Source: Circinella minor (lineage: Eukaryota; Mucoromycota; Mucoromycetes; Mucorales; Lichtheimiaceae). Taken from it: a stretch of DNA of 64,000 nt. Below, piece by piece: positions 47,161 through 58,712 of this stretch (positions within the stretch are counted from its first letter, which is position 1; every line of letters begins with the position of its first letter). Under the pieces are notes generated by a model. The model saw only the letters and a list, made by a program, of their open reading frames with translations. It ran no database searches and was not told the DNA's origin. The DNA lies in assembly GCA_016758965.1 (NCBI GenBank), contig JAEPRB010000095.1:62001-126000 (forward strand), in the 5' to 3' direction. Both the position numbers and the translations under genes were made by a program.

Positions 47161-49490
47161 TTATTTTTGTTTTTGTTGTTGATGGATAAGACGAGGCGTA
47201 GCAGCAGTATCACTGCCACTAGTACTTATACTGTTAAAGCTGTTGCTAATAATATCATTTTTACTGTTGCCACTATCATTACTACCGCTTTTACGGATAT
47301 TAACATCATAGCCCGCAGCTGCAAGATATGGCCATATAATCTGTGTTTCGAAAAATTCGTCGGTGATTTGCATCTATAATAATAATATGTTTTTTATACA
47401 ATGCAAAATCCCATATTCCAGCAGAAATTAATCCATTGGTTAGTTTAAAGATACTCTTTTTTATTTTTATTTTCGTAGATCCAAGAATATCACTTACGTG
47501 TTGGCCTGGACTCACTAAAAATTTTAAACGACCCCCCAATTCTCGTAACCCGAGCCAATCTTCCTTGTACAGGGATTGGTTCTCCAACGGCACAAGTTCA
47601 TTATCTTCAGTGTATGTCCAAAACCACTTGAGTTATTTTCAGTTCGTAATTATCGGGCGAAGTATATCATATAATGTGAAAGTTAGAAAAAATTCTTTTT
47701 TAACACCATTTCAATTGATAAAATTTTGTCTTGTTACAATTTATAATATATGATAACGTACAGCAGTTTCCCCTGGTTTTACCATAGCATCATCAGCAAA
47801 TCGAATCATAACAAATGCATTTAATGATGATAAATTTTCACGATAAGTTTCGTTTTTGGTGTCTTCCAATTCATTATTGATTTCCGGTAAAAAAATGTTG
47901 TGTTCCAGGTAACCTGTTCAAAATTTTTTTTTTTTTAGCTATTTTCAGCTTTTTTTTTTCTTTTTTGTATTGAAATTTGGGTTAAGCTCTATAACCCCGC
48001 ACCTGGGGGCTGTGTATCTTGTGTCTTTTGTTAAACAAAATGAGATGCAGAAAAGTAATAAAACAAACCTTGCAAATTTTTTGGATTTTTGAAATACTGA
48101 GCTTGTATCACTCGATGTTGTACATAACTCGAATAAGCACCGTGCCGTACCATGGATCGCATCAGCCTGCAAGTCAGGTCACTAGGGCTCATGCAGTTGG
48201 GAATATCCTGGCATAATGCTCAATTTTTATTACTCGCGTACATATGTTATAATCCCTCTCACCGATATTTCTTATGAGCATCAACCTTAATTATATACTT
48301 ACTGTTACACCTATAGATCGTGATCCAAGTTCATACAAGCAAAACCAGTTTTTTTTTAGTTGGTCGATTAAGATTTTTTTTGTGTTATTTCAGCAAAAAT
48401 ATATTTTACCTCCATGAGGAGACCCAAACGTGATAAGCTTATGAACAGCGGGCCGATTACATCGTTCAACATATCCTCTATTATTTCTTATTTACTCAGC
48501 ATGATATACTGTATTGACAACTTTCATTCTAATCTTTCATCTCACGACCCCTTATTTCCGTATTGAACTTGACTTGTCCTTTTTTTTGTTACCTGAAGAA
48601 AAGACCTCCCTAATAACAAAAAGAGTTTAAGTTGTGTTTTGAATGATGAATAACTAAACTCTTTTTTTTATATTTGTCTAGAACATCAAGTGTATACACA
48701 ATTATATAAATTTCATACGATCCTTTTATTTTTTTGGTTCATATATATATACTGGTACAATAGTAATAATCGTTACCTGTGAAAATCCAATTGCATTGAA
48801 ACCTTCCGTTAGTTCAGGAATACCAGCCAATTGATCACATACAAAATCGATCTATGTATCATAGGAATTCAATTTATCCATCGTCAGGTTTAGCAGTAAC
48901 AGTTTTTAAAAGCTGTATGAATCCTTTTTTTTTTTCGTTCTATAAGCTATTTTTTTTACTGCACCTGATCATTTACTACACCAAAGAACCCTGCTTCATG
49001 ATCCTCCTCAATAGTTTTGCCAAGTTGTATACTATATACAAATGTACCCGGTAATGATTTCTGTATTAAATCCTTAACTCTCCCCATTGACTCAGGGTTA
49101 CAGCAACTATCTCCCATGCCATGCCAAAGTACAACTATAAATATATATATACATATATTATGCATTGCAACATATTCAAATAACATTTGTGGACCTATTT
49201 ATTTTATTTTCATTTCTGTTTTTAAAAAAAGCTCACTTGGTTTTTCGGCAGTTTGACCTAAAAGCATTAAGAAGCGTTTTTTTTTTCAGTCCCACCATTA
49301 AACACTCGATTTCTTTCCTCCCCCCCACAAACACGCTTTTACTTTTCTAAATGAGATTGGGAATAATAATAATAATGATAGTAATAGTAATTTTCTCTTT
49401 TTTTATATATTAATTACCTTTAACAGCAACATTCAAGGTCGTAATTATGAATAATAATGATAATAAATTATTTCTTATCGTTATCCACAT
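47161..49490 (-). CDS. PPT1: palmitoyl-protein thioesterase 1
   Basis: Ten exons (49490-49418, 49134-48965, 48851-48777, 48609-48593, 48477-48410, 48310-48303, 48207-48069, 47913-47762, 47626-47498, 47373-47161) give 347 residues. A signal peptide is followed by VVLWHGMGDSCCNPESMG, the family's opening block. The nucleophile Ser105 is in GFSQGG, Asp225 in FADDAMVKPGE and His277 in SPGQH, matching the catalytic triad order. Also family-like are YVERCNRPAVHKLITFGSPH, IPNCMSPSDLTCR, YSSYVQHRVIQAQYFK, NIFLPEINNE and KEDWLGLREL. The enzyme removes palmitate from Cys of lysosomal or vacuolar proteins. Two exons are tiny (17 and 8 nt). The C-terminal 50 residues are a Ser/Asn/Gln-rich extension beyond the usual end. 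Confidence 0.95.
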
Positions 49491-51150
49491 GATAAACTTT
49501 GTTGTTAAGTAATAATATTAAAAAAAGCAAAGAATTGAATTTGTGAGGCGTTATATGAAAAAGTTCTCAAATGTGTAACCTGATACACTTTTAATTCCCC
49601 TAGTAACGATTTATTGTTTTAAAACTCGTTTCACTACGTATTTCATTTTGCTTTGGTTTAAACTGATTAATTATAGCTATAGAAACTACTCAACGTTAAT
49701 TCATTTTTGTAAAATAATAATGCTGAAGATAATAAAAAAAGTTATAACAACGAGGAAAAAAAAAGTTCCTGCATCTCGACCACACAAATTGTTAGCATAT
49801 TTATTTATATAATGATTATTTAAATAAATCTATTTACTTTTTCTAAAAAGAAAATATATTCGTTTATTTTTATTATTAGTGTCATCGATTGAGCAAAATA
49901 CAGTTTGTCTGGCCACAGCCGTCGTTGTTCCATAGTTCAGGAGTTCCGTATAAATTTATTGCCGATGGAATGATGAAAATAAGTCTTCGGTTTTTAATTT
50001 ATTTTATTTAAGTGTCTAATCTATTCAATTATGTTTGCTTATATATTTTCTAATAATAATAATGATAATAATAACAAGTTTGCAGGCTTTATTTATCCAA
50101 CCATCTTTTTCCATTTACTTTAAAATAATAAATGATGTAAATAGAGTTAATGCCTTTATATAGTTCTTTTTTTTCTGCATATTGCATTGCATGATGCGAC
50201 ATATTAGAGAAGCTTTGTTTCTTTCTTTACCCCCCCTTTTTTTTCCAACTTTCTGTTTAACTTTAAGGGGTATTAAAAATGTTGAACAGAGAAGGGTTGG
50301 TAGGACCCCGCACAAATGGTACGTAATAAATGACAAATAACAAAATCGCGTCCTAAAAACTATAATTTACTTGGTTGATTGATGTTGTTGCCTCAGTAAC
50401 AAAAAGCAAATTGTACACATTTTTGTTTTTCTATCCTTTAAACATTGTAGGTGGATAATGACATTTATTACATATTATTTTGATGTACGTAGATACCAAC
50501 ATAATTAACTATTATCGTTTTAGGGAAGAAAGGGTATTTTTTTCACCTTCATGAGTAATTCTCTATGAGTTTTTGATAAATTCATAATAGATACCGTAAT
50601 ACAATCTCGTCACGTAAAAAACAGTATGTATGTAACTTTTCTCGAAATAAATAATTATATAACTGTAGATACTTATGTTTTTTTTTTCGTTTTTTGTTTG
50701 TTATATTTTTCATTTCCAAGGATCACCACCGTAAGCAGTGTTGTTCTCCTTTTAGCTAAACGCTTTTATTTTTATTTTTCTTTTATGTACATGCTAAAAC
50801 AATAATTATTTGTTGTTAATCAAGAAGATAATCAATTGTTTTCTATTATATGATATGGGGAAAGTGAAAGAAAGGAATTTAAAGATGTATTGTTATATAT
50901 AGTACTGATGCAAAATCAATAGTTGGTGATTATTACTAACTACTTCTGGTTATATAGGTACTGGTGAATCATTAGAAAAAAAACAATATATCACTTAGAA
51001 CTAACATTATATTAAACAGCTTTACCTCTCATCCCGTATGAAATTAACAAGCTTAGTCACATAACGTGGTGTGGTTCATCCTTAAAATATCAATTAATGT
51101 TGCAACAGCATAAGCCTGATTTCCACAGTGGACCCATAAAGAGTATCGTG

Positions 51151-51172
51151 TTTTTTTTTTAAAAAAAAAAAA
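51151..51172. repeat. T10/A12 palindrome
   Basis: Ten T followed directly by twelve A. It would form a loopless A/T hairpin and is prone to length change. No gene evidence nearby, so a bidirectional terminator role is only a guess. Confidence 0.9.
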
Positions 51173-51340
51173 TAAGAGCAAAAGCTTGTATGTGGTACAG
51201 AATACGGCATTCAGAAATCAGAAAAAAAATGCGGACACAAAAAAGTATATTTCTGTAATGCTGAGCCATAGCGCAACCTGGTCGTTTATCACAAACAAAA
51301 TGTGTCACACTCAGTATAGACTTGTTTAGCGTGAAACTAC

Positions 51341-51631
51341 TCAGAAAGTAGTATATTTATTATCTATAAAAAAAGCATCACACTCAACATTAATATTTCT
51401 TATAAATCTTTTATATAAAAAACCGCAAAGCAAATTAACAAAAAGAATGGGAACACTAACGGAAGTAACATACCTGTGGCGTTCAAAGGCTAGCGAATCA
51501 GATCTGTACGGACTGAGTATTCCAGTCATTACTCTTGCTTCTATATCAACCATATGACCATCTTTTCTTCGACCATATTTTGCTGTTTTATTTTCGGTGC
51601 TAACATTGGCTTTGTATTCTGGTATCACCAT
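51341..51631 (-). pseudogene. possible mobile-element-derived ORF fragment
   Basis: A 96-codon open frame. Its first half looks protein-like (KTAKYGRRKDGHMVDIEARV, GILSPYRSDSLAFERH) and its second half is low-complexity. No flanking exons or promoter seen. The style resembles protein fragments that accompany mucoralean transposons, but the family is not recognised and a chance ORF is possible. Confidence 0.25.
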
Positions 51632-52141
51632 TGCTCAATCTCAAACTGACAACCTCAAGAATCAATACATTGAAGGAGGTCTATACCTAGAAGGCTTAGA
51701 CACGCTACCTTTGTGATGGTTACTATTTATTATAATACACTATGTTTTGTCATCTCGCCTATACCATGGTTCATCAAAAGCATATCGTTGATATCAAAAG
51801 TAATGCGCATACAGTATTGGTATTGCATACTTGCAACGATAGTATACGGTGCTCTTGGAGCACATATAATTGTTGGCGCTCTCTAGTTGAATTTTGTCAT
51901 TAATACTTATGGTATTTAATATGCGATATTGATGTACGCAAAATCTTTCTATATACATAATAATCAACATTTCTACTTGGATTTGAATTCGAGGCTTTTG
52001 TGGGAATTTTGATTCATCACTTTATTGAAAATATACTACCCATCATTTATATTTTGCACCTTTCAAACTTATTTACGAACACCAAATAATGGATTATCCA
52101 TGATTTGGAGTTCTTCCTTTTGTTCTGAATGATCTTTCTGT

Positions 52142-52461
52142 ATGCTTTGGTCTTATGGTGTCTTTGATCGCGCCCCCAAGATTCTGGTTGGCCTGGATCC
52201 GAGAGATTCAATACAATATAAAGGAACGAAGGCTGAACCTGCTCGTTCATCTGGCCAGCAACAGCAAGATCCTGCTATTGGTGGAACAACTATCGGTACT
52301 ACTAAGAAGGAGAGACACGAACACTGTAAACAAAAAAGTAAAATATCAGCATCGGGGTCAACGTCAACAACAACATAAACCTTATCAGCCTCATCCTCGT
52401 ATCCTTTGGTAAACCAAAACACTATTTTTTCTGGGGTCATTGGGCATATAGTTTCCTTCAT
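52142..52461. other. GC-richer island open in several frames
   Basis: About 300 bp clearly richer in G+C than the surrounding DNA and open on both strands: plus frames of 78 and 85 codons, minus frame of 102 codons from 52461. No frame matches a family I know. It may be a gene relic or an insertion from elsewhere. Confidence 0.3.
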
Positions 52462-53805
52462 TTTTTTTTTATCTAATTTAATGTTTATGTGTTTTCGTGC
52501 ATTATTGCTTGATAATAATATAGTCCGATTCTGAAATTATCATGTTGATCAAGAAAAACAACTACTACCACCATCTTATTATAAATGATACTGTCACTAT
52601 AACATGAATCTTTAATTATTATTTCTTAATATTTAAAATGTAATGATACATTACAATACATATGTGACTTCCAACCTGTATTTTTTTTATGTTTTTTATG
52701 TCATACGTATTACATATACGTACATGTAATTATTTGAATACTATTAAGTGACATCTCATTACTTAGCTTCAATAAACGTTATTATTGCTTTAAATTTTTT
52801 TCACTCTACGTACTCCATTAGTTTTTTTTGACAGCATACAGCTTGGGCTCACAAATAAGTATGTAATTTGAATATGTTTTAACGGTTTTGTGAAAGATTC
52901 AATGTAGAGTTGCATACAGCAGATAATATTATCTTGAATACGCCGTTGGGGAACAAATATTTTCGGCTATCATACTGTGTGTCTTTTTTCCACTATTATA
53001 ATTTTTTATAATACAGATTTCCAAGAAAGAAATATTAGGACTTTAGCTTTTTTTAAGAATCATTTAACGTCAAGTGGCTGTTGTATTACAACATTCTTGA
53101 CAAAAAAAAGTCAAACCAATTGGTTTGGGGGTTTAAAAACCTTAGTAGGATAATACTCATGTTCAGCATTTCAATTTGTAGTTTCGAATTATTAAAGCTT
53201 AAAAGAGTTTTATAGTATTGCTATAATTATTAATGTATTGCGTCTAATAAATACCGTTACAGTACTCCAACATATTAAATCAATACAATGAGAAATTGAG
53301 AAAAACCTTACTATTTTACGTAAGAAGTTAATGATATGACTTCTCACATGGAGTAGGAATGCTTAGCATTATATGATGTATGAAAAATTGGATATAGCAC
53401 ATACTATCAACTAGAGGACACTATCACTTCTACTTAATATATTTTCTCGAGTTTCATAAATTGTTATTATTTCTACATTTGAAGCTACTTTTAGATAGCA
53501 GCGTTAATTTATTTAAAACTGCTTATTACCATATTTTTTTGGCTGTTCAATTCAAGCTATTCACAATACTTTGATTCATCAATTCGTGCTATTTTATGAA
53601 GGGATTGAAGTCTCCTTTAGGTAATTCCATAATTTTTTTTTCAAGAGACGTTGTTATGGAAATGAGATTCATATTGCCACATAAAAGTGTCATAGTTACG
53701 TGTCGTGAAATTTTAAGACCCAGTTTTTTTTCGGTCTGCAAACATTTTCAACTGTGCATCGAAAAAGTCAAAACTGTATTCTCCCCCTTCTATAATATAT
53801 TAAAC

Positions 53806-54956
53806 ATGGGAGACACGGCAAGAGAAGTATTATACTGTGGCGGTAAGTGTTTTTTCTTTAATTCATACACACTAGGTAACATGTAATCAAAACTAAACTA
53901 ATTATATGGGACAAATCTATAAAATCATTTTTTCTATAAACTTTTTTTAGTCTGTACGATGCCTCCAGAGGTTAGATTATTATTCTTATTATAAATATCG
54001 TGACAACGAATCCAACGAAATTATAATGAAAATAAAGAAAAAAAAAACGTGTAAAAACTAAAAATGGATCTTTCTATAAAATAGTATTGTGAATTTAGTG
54101 GTACCCAGAATAAATGTAAAGAATGGCTTTTAGATAATCATGAAGACGTTTATGTTCAACTTTATGGTGATGTTGAAGGTAGGCAAAATGAAATTTTGTT
54201 TTATTCTTGTTTTATTTTAGTATTATGATAATATATTATTCACTATAAAAAAAAAGAAAATAGAAACTAACACAATAAAATAAAATATATATGTGTGTAA
54301 GGTGTAACTGAAAAAGTCGCCAAAGTAGCAATTGAAGGTGATAGTACCACAGCACCTGAAGGTGGCCGATCTGGTAGAACTTTTGTAAAGGATAAGTCAG
54401 CCAAGTTGGAAGCTAAATTAGAACGCGAAAATCAAAAGAAGCAGGTAAATATAAAATATAATTTTGTGGCAAATCAAACTTTTTTTTTTAATATTTATTT
54501 ATTTTCTATAACTCCCTCTTATAGTCATCCAGAGTGATTGTTAAACGCGTTGAAAGAACAAAGAGGAAATCTGTCACGATTGTTCATGGTTTGGAAGTAT
54601 TTGGTGAGTTTTAAAACAATTATAGAAGTAAAAAAAAAAAAACTCGTGGTTTTATCATATTATCAATCCTATTATTAGGAGACAGAAACAAGAAGAGAGA
54701 TATTAATGGATGGATCGAGGGGATTTTTTTTTTTTATGTTCTAGACGTTGATTTGAAAAAAGCAGCCAAAATGTTTGCGAATCGATTTGCTTGTGGATCA
54801 TCAGTTGCCAAAAATAATCAAAATCAAGATGAAATTGTTGTTCAAGGGGATTTCAGTGACGATTTGCATGATTTGATTTTAGCACAATGGCCTCAAGTAC
54901 CTGAAGATAATATTGACCTTGTAGAAGAAACAAAAAAGAAAAAGACAAATAGCTAA
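53806..54956 (+). CDS. TMA22: translation machinery-associated protein 22 (DENR)
   Basis: Six exons (53806-53842, 53951-53970, 54085-54178, 54302-54444, 54525-54603, 54745-54956) give 194 residues, the usual DENR length. The N-terminus has the Cys cluster of the family (LYCGVCTMPPEYCEF, then NKCKEWLLDNHED). A charged linker leads to the SUI1 domain: SRVIVKRVERTKRKSVTIVHGLEVF, then KAAKMFANRFACGSSVAK, then EIVVQGDFSDDLHDLI. With MCT-1/Tma20 it recycles 40S subunits and re-initiates translation. Exon 2 is only 20 nt. An open frame extends upstream to 53596, but the ATG at 53806 matches the family N-terminus. 54957-55356 is its 3' region plus the syntaxin leader. Confidence 0.95.
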
Positions 54957-55356
54957 ATAAAAAAAATCACAGCTTCCTTCTCTAATATGAATACATAATA
55001 TATATTTTTCAATCATCAAGCAACAAAAAAAAATCATAAGTAATAATAATAATGAATGGGGGAGGGGATATAGTGTACGTAGATCATTAAAGGCAATATG
55101 TCTGGTGTAACAGTTTCTAACCCGCTCAGTCTAATTTATTTTATTTTTTTTCCCAAAATGTAATTTGTTTTAAAATGTGTGTTCTTGTTCTCTCTCTTTT
55201 CTTTTCTTTTCTTACCTTTTCCTTTCCTTTAAATTCCCCATTCCACAATCGTTTAATATTTTATAATTCATCTATTAATTCCATTCCAATCATTTCTTAA
55301 TTTACTTGCCCTTATTTACAGTCTTTATTTTTACATATATTTCATAAACTTTAATC

Positions 55357-57262
55357 ATGACAGGAGGTTCGAGATTTACAATGAGCCGTGATCGTCTGGC
55401 TGAACTGAGAGTGAGTCTTTTTTTTCTTTTACACACACAGACAGACCCAACTTACACGTAAATAAACTAATTGAATATTTATTATTTTTATTTTTATTAG
55501 GGAAGCGGTGGTCAAGAAAGATATGAGTAAGTTTACAATAGCAAAAAAAAAAAAAAAGATCAGTAATAGTTGGGATCATATACTAACAGTTATTACATAA
55601 AATAGTCGATTAGGGTATAATATATAATGAGAATATATTTTATATCAAATTATTATAATAGATATTGACATCTTTGAATATATAATGTAATTCTTAGCGA
55701 TGACGATTCCCCGCCACCTGTACCTAACATGCCTAACGCTGCTGCTGGTCAGCAACGATATCAGAATGATCGTGATTACAGGCCACCTGTTGAACCATCA
55801 GCTACTTACACAAAAAAAACAACAAAAGATCAATATGAAATGACTGAAGTAAAAGGTGTTGCAAATGATCTTGGTTCAACTGAAGCTTTTTTCCGTGAGG
55901 TACAAAACTTTTTTTTTTATTCTTACGTAGATACATAAATATGATGAGCTAAGCGGTCATATACATATTTAAAATAGGTGGAAGATATTAAAGAAATCAT
56001 TCGTGATATCAACGTCAATATCTCCGACATTGAAGAACTTCATGGTGCTTCCATGATTAATATCAGTGAAGAACAAATGGCAGAAAATACACATCGATTG
56101 GATTTGTTAAGTAGAAAAACAACAAAATTGAATAATGAAGCTAAAAAGAAAATCAAAGGTAATAATATAAATCAAATGGAAGAAAGAATATAAAGCTTGT
56201 TTTTTTTTTTTTGCTAAATAATCTATTATATTATATATTAGCACTTGAATTAAGTAATGCCCGCCTTCCTGCAAGTGCAGGTGATCGCCCAATGCGTGTC
56301 ACTCAGGTACGATGTCGATCTTATCAAAATTATTGGTTTTTTTTTTTTTTTTTTGAAATCAGCACGTCATAGATAATTAATCATAAATTATATGTTATAT
56401 ACAGCATTCAGCAGTAAAAAAAAGATTCATTGAAACAATTCAAAGATACCAAGATATTGAACGAACTTATCAACAAAAGTATCGCCAAAGAGTGGAGCGC
56501 CAAATCCGTATTGTGAAACCTGATGCAACACCAGATGAAATTGACCAAGTTATTGATTCGGATGAAGCGCCACAGATTTTTGCACAATCGGTAAATTATT
56601 TATATATTCCATGGCAACCGTGATGGAACTATGATGGTTACTATAGAATAGTTTTTATGTAATGGTATGTATAAAATTAAAATAGTACTAATTGGTGTAA
56701 ATTACACTTTATATACTTTTATAATATACGTAGCTTATGAATACAAATCGGTCGGGTCATGCAAATGCTGTTTTGAATGAAGTTCAATCTCGTCATGATG
56801 ATATTAAAAAGATTGAAAAGACAATTCTTGTAAGCATATTATATATTTAAAAAATGTTATGTATAGTTATCAGAGCACTCATACTCCCTCCTTTACTATT
56901 ATCACTAGGAATTACATCAACTGTTTATGGATATGCAAATGATGATTGAGCAACAAGGAGAAGTCTTAACAAATGTTGAACAACAAGTAGAACAAACTGT
57001 AGTTGACTTGGAACAGGGTAATAAGGATGTAGAAAAAGCCATTGTTAGTGCAAGAGCAACACGTGCGGTAAGTTTATTATTATTATGGATTTCTTTTTCT
57101 CGTTATTTTTACTTTTGCTTTCAATAATACAATAATTAAATATGCCATTTTTATTATGGTCACTAGAAAAAATGGTGCTGTTTTGTTATTGCAATTATCA
57201 TCCTGGTGGTGGTGGCTATCCTTGTATGGTGGTTTGCATTTGATCATCCAGGTGTCAATTAG
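55357..57262 (+). CDS. SSO1: plasma-membrane syntaxin (Sso1/2-type t-SNARE)
   Basis: Nine exons (55357-55410, 55501-55526, 55698-55899, 55978-56158, 56242-56306, 56405-56590, 56734-56829, 56909-57067, 57167-57262) give 354 residues. The N-terminal MSRDRLAEL is typical of Sso proteins. An Habc-type helical bundle follows (FFREVEDIKEIIRDINVNIS, TTKLNNEAKKKIKALE). The SNARE motif spans about residues 258-320, with LFMDMQMMIEQQGEVL and the zero-layer Gln near 286. The C-terminal anchor is about residues 328-347 (FVIAIIILVVVAILVWW). It pairs with Sec9- and Snc-type SNAREs in exocytosis. Start at 55357 versus the in-frame ATG at 55381 is undecided; the latter gives the canonical N-terminus. Length exceeds yeast Sso1 by an N-terminal Pro/Asn-rich insert. 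Confidence 0.93.
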
Positions 57263-58712
57263 ATTTTTACATAGTATAAAAAACAGAAAGAGAAAAAAAT
57301 ATATATACATTTTTTCTCTTTATTACTTATTCAACATTAACATTTCATCTCCTTTATTACTACTATTACTACTACTTTATTATTTTCTTTTACAAAAAAT
57401 ATCCATGTATAGTTTTTTCTCTTTTTTTTTTCTTTCTTTCTTTGGACCTGTACGAGTTTGCAAAAGCATTTTATTTATTTAAAGGCAAACAAAACAAAAA
57501 AAGAAACATTTCCATTTAGCATTTTATATTATTTTACATATATTTATCTACTAACAATACAACATTAAATTATTTTACTATTCACAAATTAATTTCGTTT
57601 TTTTACTGCCAATATTGTTGTAATACCATTTCTACAAAGAGAAAGGGGGCATCTCTGTATTTTATATATAAACGCCAGAAAATGATAAAAGAAAGGAGGG
57701 ATGGATATTTATGAAAAAAGGGGATGATAAAAAAAAGGAGGGAAAGTTTTTTGTTGTTGTTGGTAATATGATACCATTGAATTTGTTACGTAGTCTTAAT
57801 ATCATCTGAAAATGTCTGTGAGTTAAATCTGGATAATTTTCCTGAATCTTTTCAAGTATTTCCGGATCTTTGGTATCTTTTTTTTTTTTTTTGATCCTTT
57901 TAAAATAAAAGAAAATATTAATTATCGAACATTAATTGCTGTGTTCTTATGACAAGAAAGCTAATAAAATTAAGTACATAACTATTATTTATATTACTCC
58001 CTTGTTGTCGATGTTACACCAAATAACAAAAGCAACATTAAGTTGGTTTACCACAGGGCTCCGATTTAAACAGCCAAAACCATGTTTATGGATAATTTTG
58101 ATATGTATACGTAGCACTTTTTTTTTCTCGCTGTTCTTTTTGCTGGTAAAAAGGATCATGTGTCATAGTTTTTATATATATATATTTGACATATTTATCA
58201 TTTTTTTTTTTTTTACCTCACATGCTGAAAGAAACTTTGATAAGGGTTAGCCAAAGAACATCATGTCCGTTCTCTTTACCTCATATTGTTTTTCTAAAAA
58301 AAAATGGAAGATTTTATTCACACACTAAAGGTAAAACAGTAAAAATTTATATTTTAATGATTGATGACTTGTATAGCTCCCGCACCTCTTCTATGCCTTT
58401 GAAGTTAACCTCTATATGTGTTGTGTTACAGCATGAACATAAGTTACCCGAAAAACGAAATGTTCAATTAATGAATATAGAGACATAAATTAAATATTAT
58501 ATAAACAAATATTATTAGCTATTGTATTATTCTTATTATTTTTTTTATAATGATATATAAGGAATGAAAGAAGAGGATACTAATATACTGAATAAGAATG
58601 GATATGGCTGTGTGTATATATCATAGTAATAAATAGTATGAAAAAGTAGTAATAGTAATAGTAATAGTAGTAGTAAGAAATAAGTAGTAGTAAGAGAAAA
58701 CGGGGTTTTGGT
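57263..58712. other. intergenic between convergent genes, with coding-like traces
   Basis: The left part is the syntaxin 3' region. On the minus strand 57893-57783 reads DPEILEKIQENYPDL, then LTHRHFQMILRLRNKF, and 58125-57990 reads openly (HIKIIHKHGFGCLNRSPVVN). They cannot be joined into a gene here. (TAG)n-like repeats occur at about 58645-58690, within the LIM-gene 3' region. Confidence 0.4.

Larger units (their letters stand above)
49491..53805. other. 4.3-kb intergenic region with a few coding-like islands
   Basis: Mostly AT-rich with homopolymers. Two islands (about 51341-51631 and 52142-52461) are less AT-rich and open, and are listed separately. A perfect T10-A12 palindrome lies at 51151-51172. 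The last 0.3 kb is the TMA22 leader. No complete gene is supportable. Confidence 0.5.

Noticed and set aside
53596..53805. Upstream in-frame extension of TMA22
   Set aside because: DENR proteins start close to the first Cys pair, and the extension has no family similarity.
58040..58080. GLPQGSDLNS, similar to the RT B-box GxPQGSxLSP
   Set aside because: It is flanked by stops within a few codons on both sides and has no other RT block. A chance match is more likely than a retroelement.
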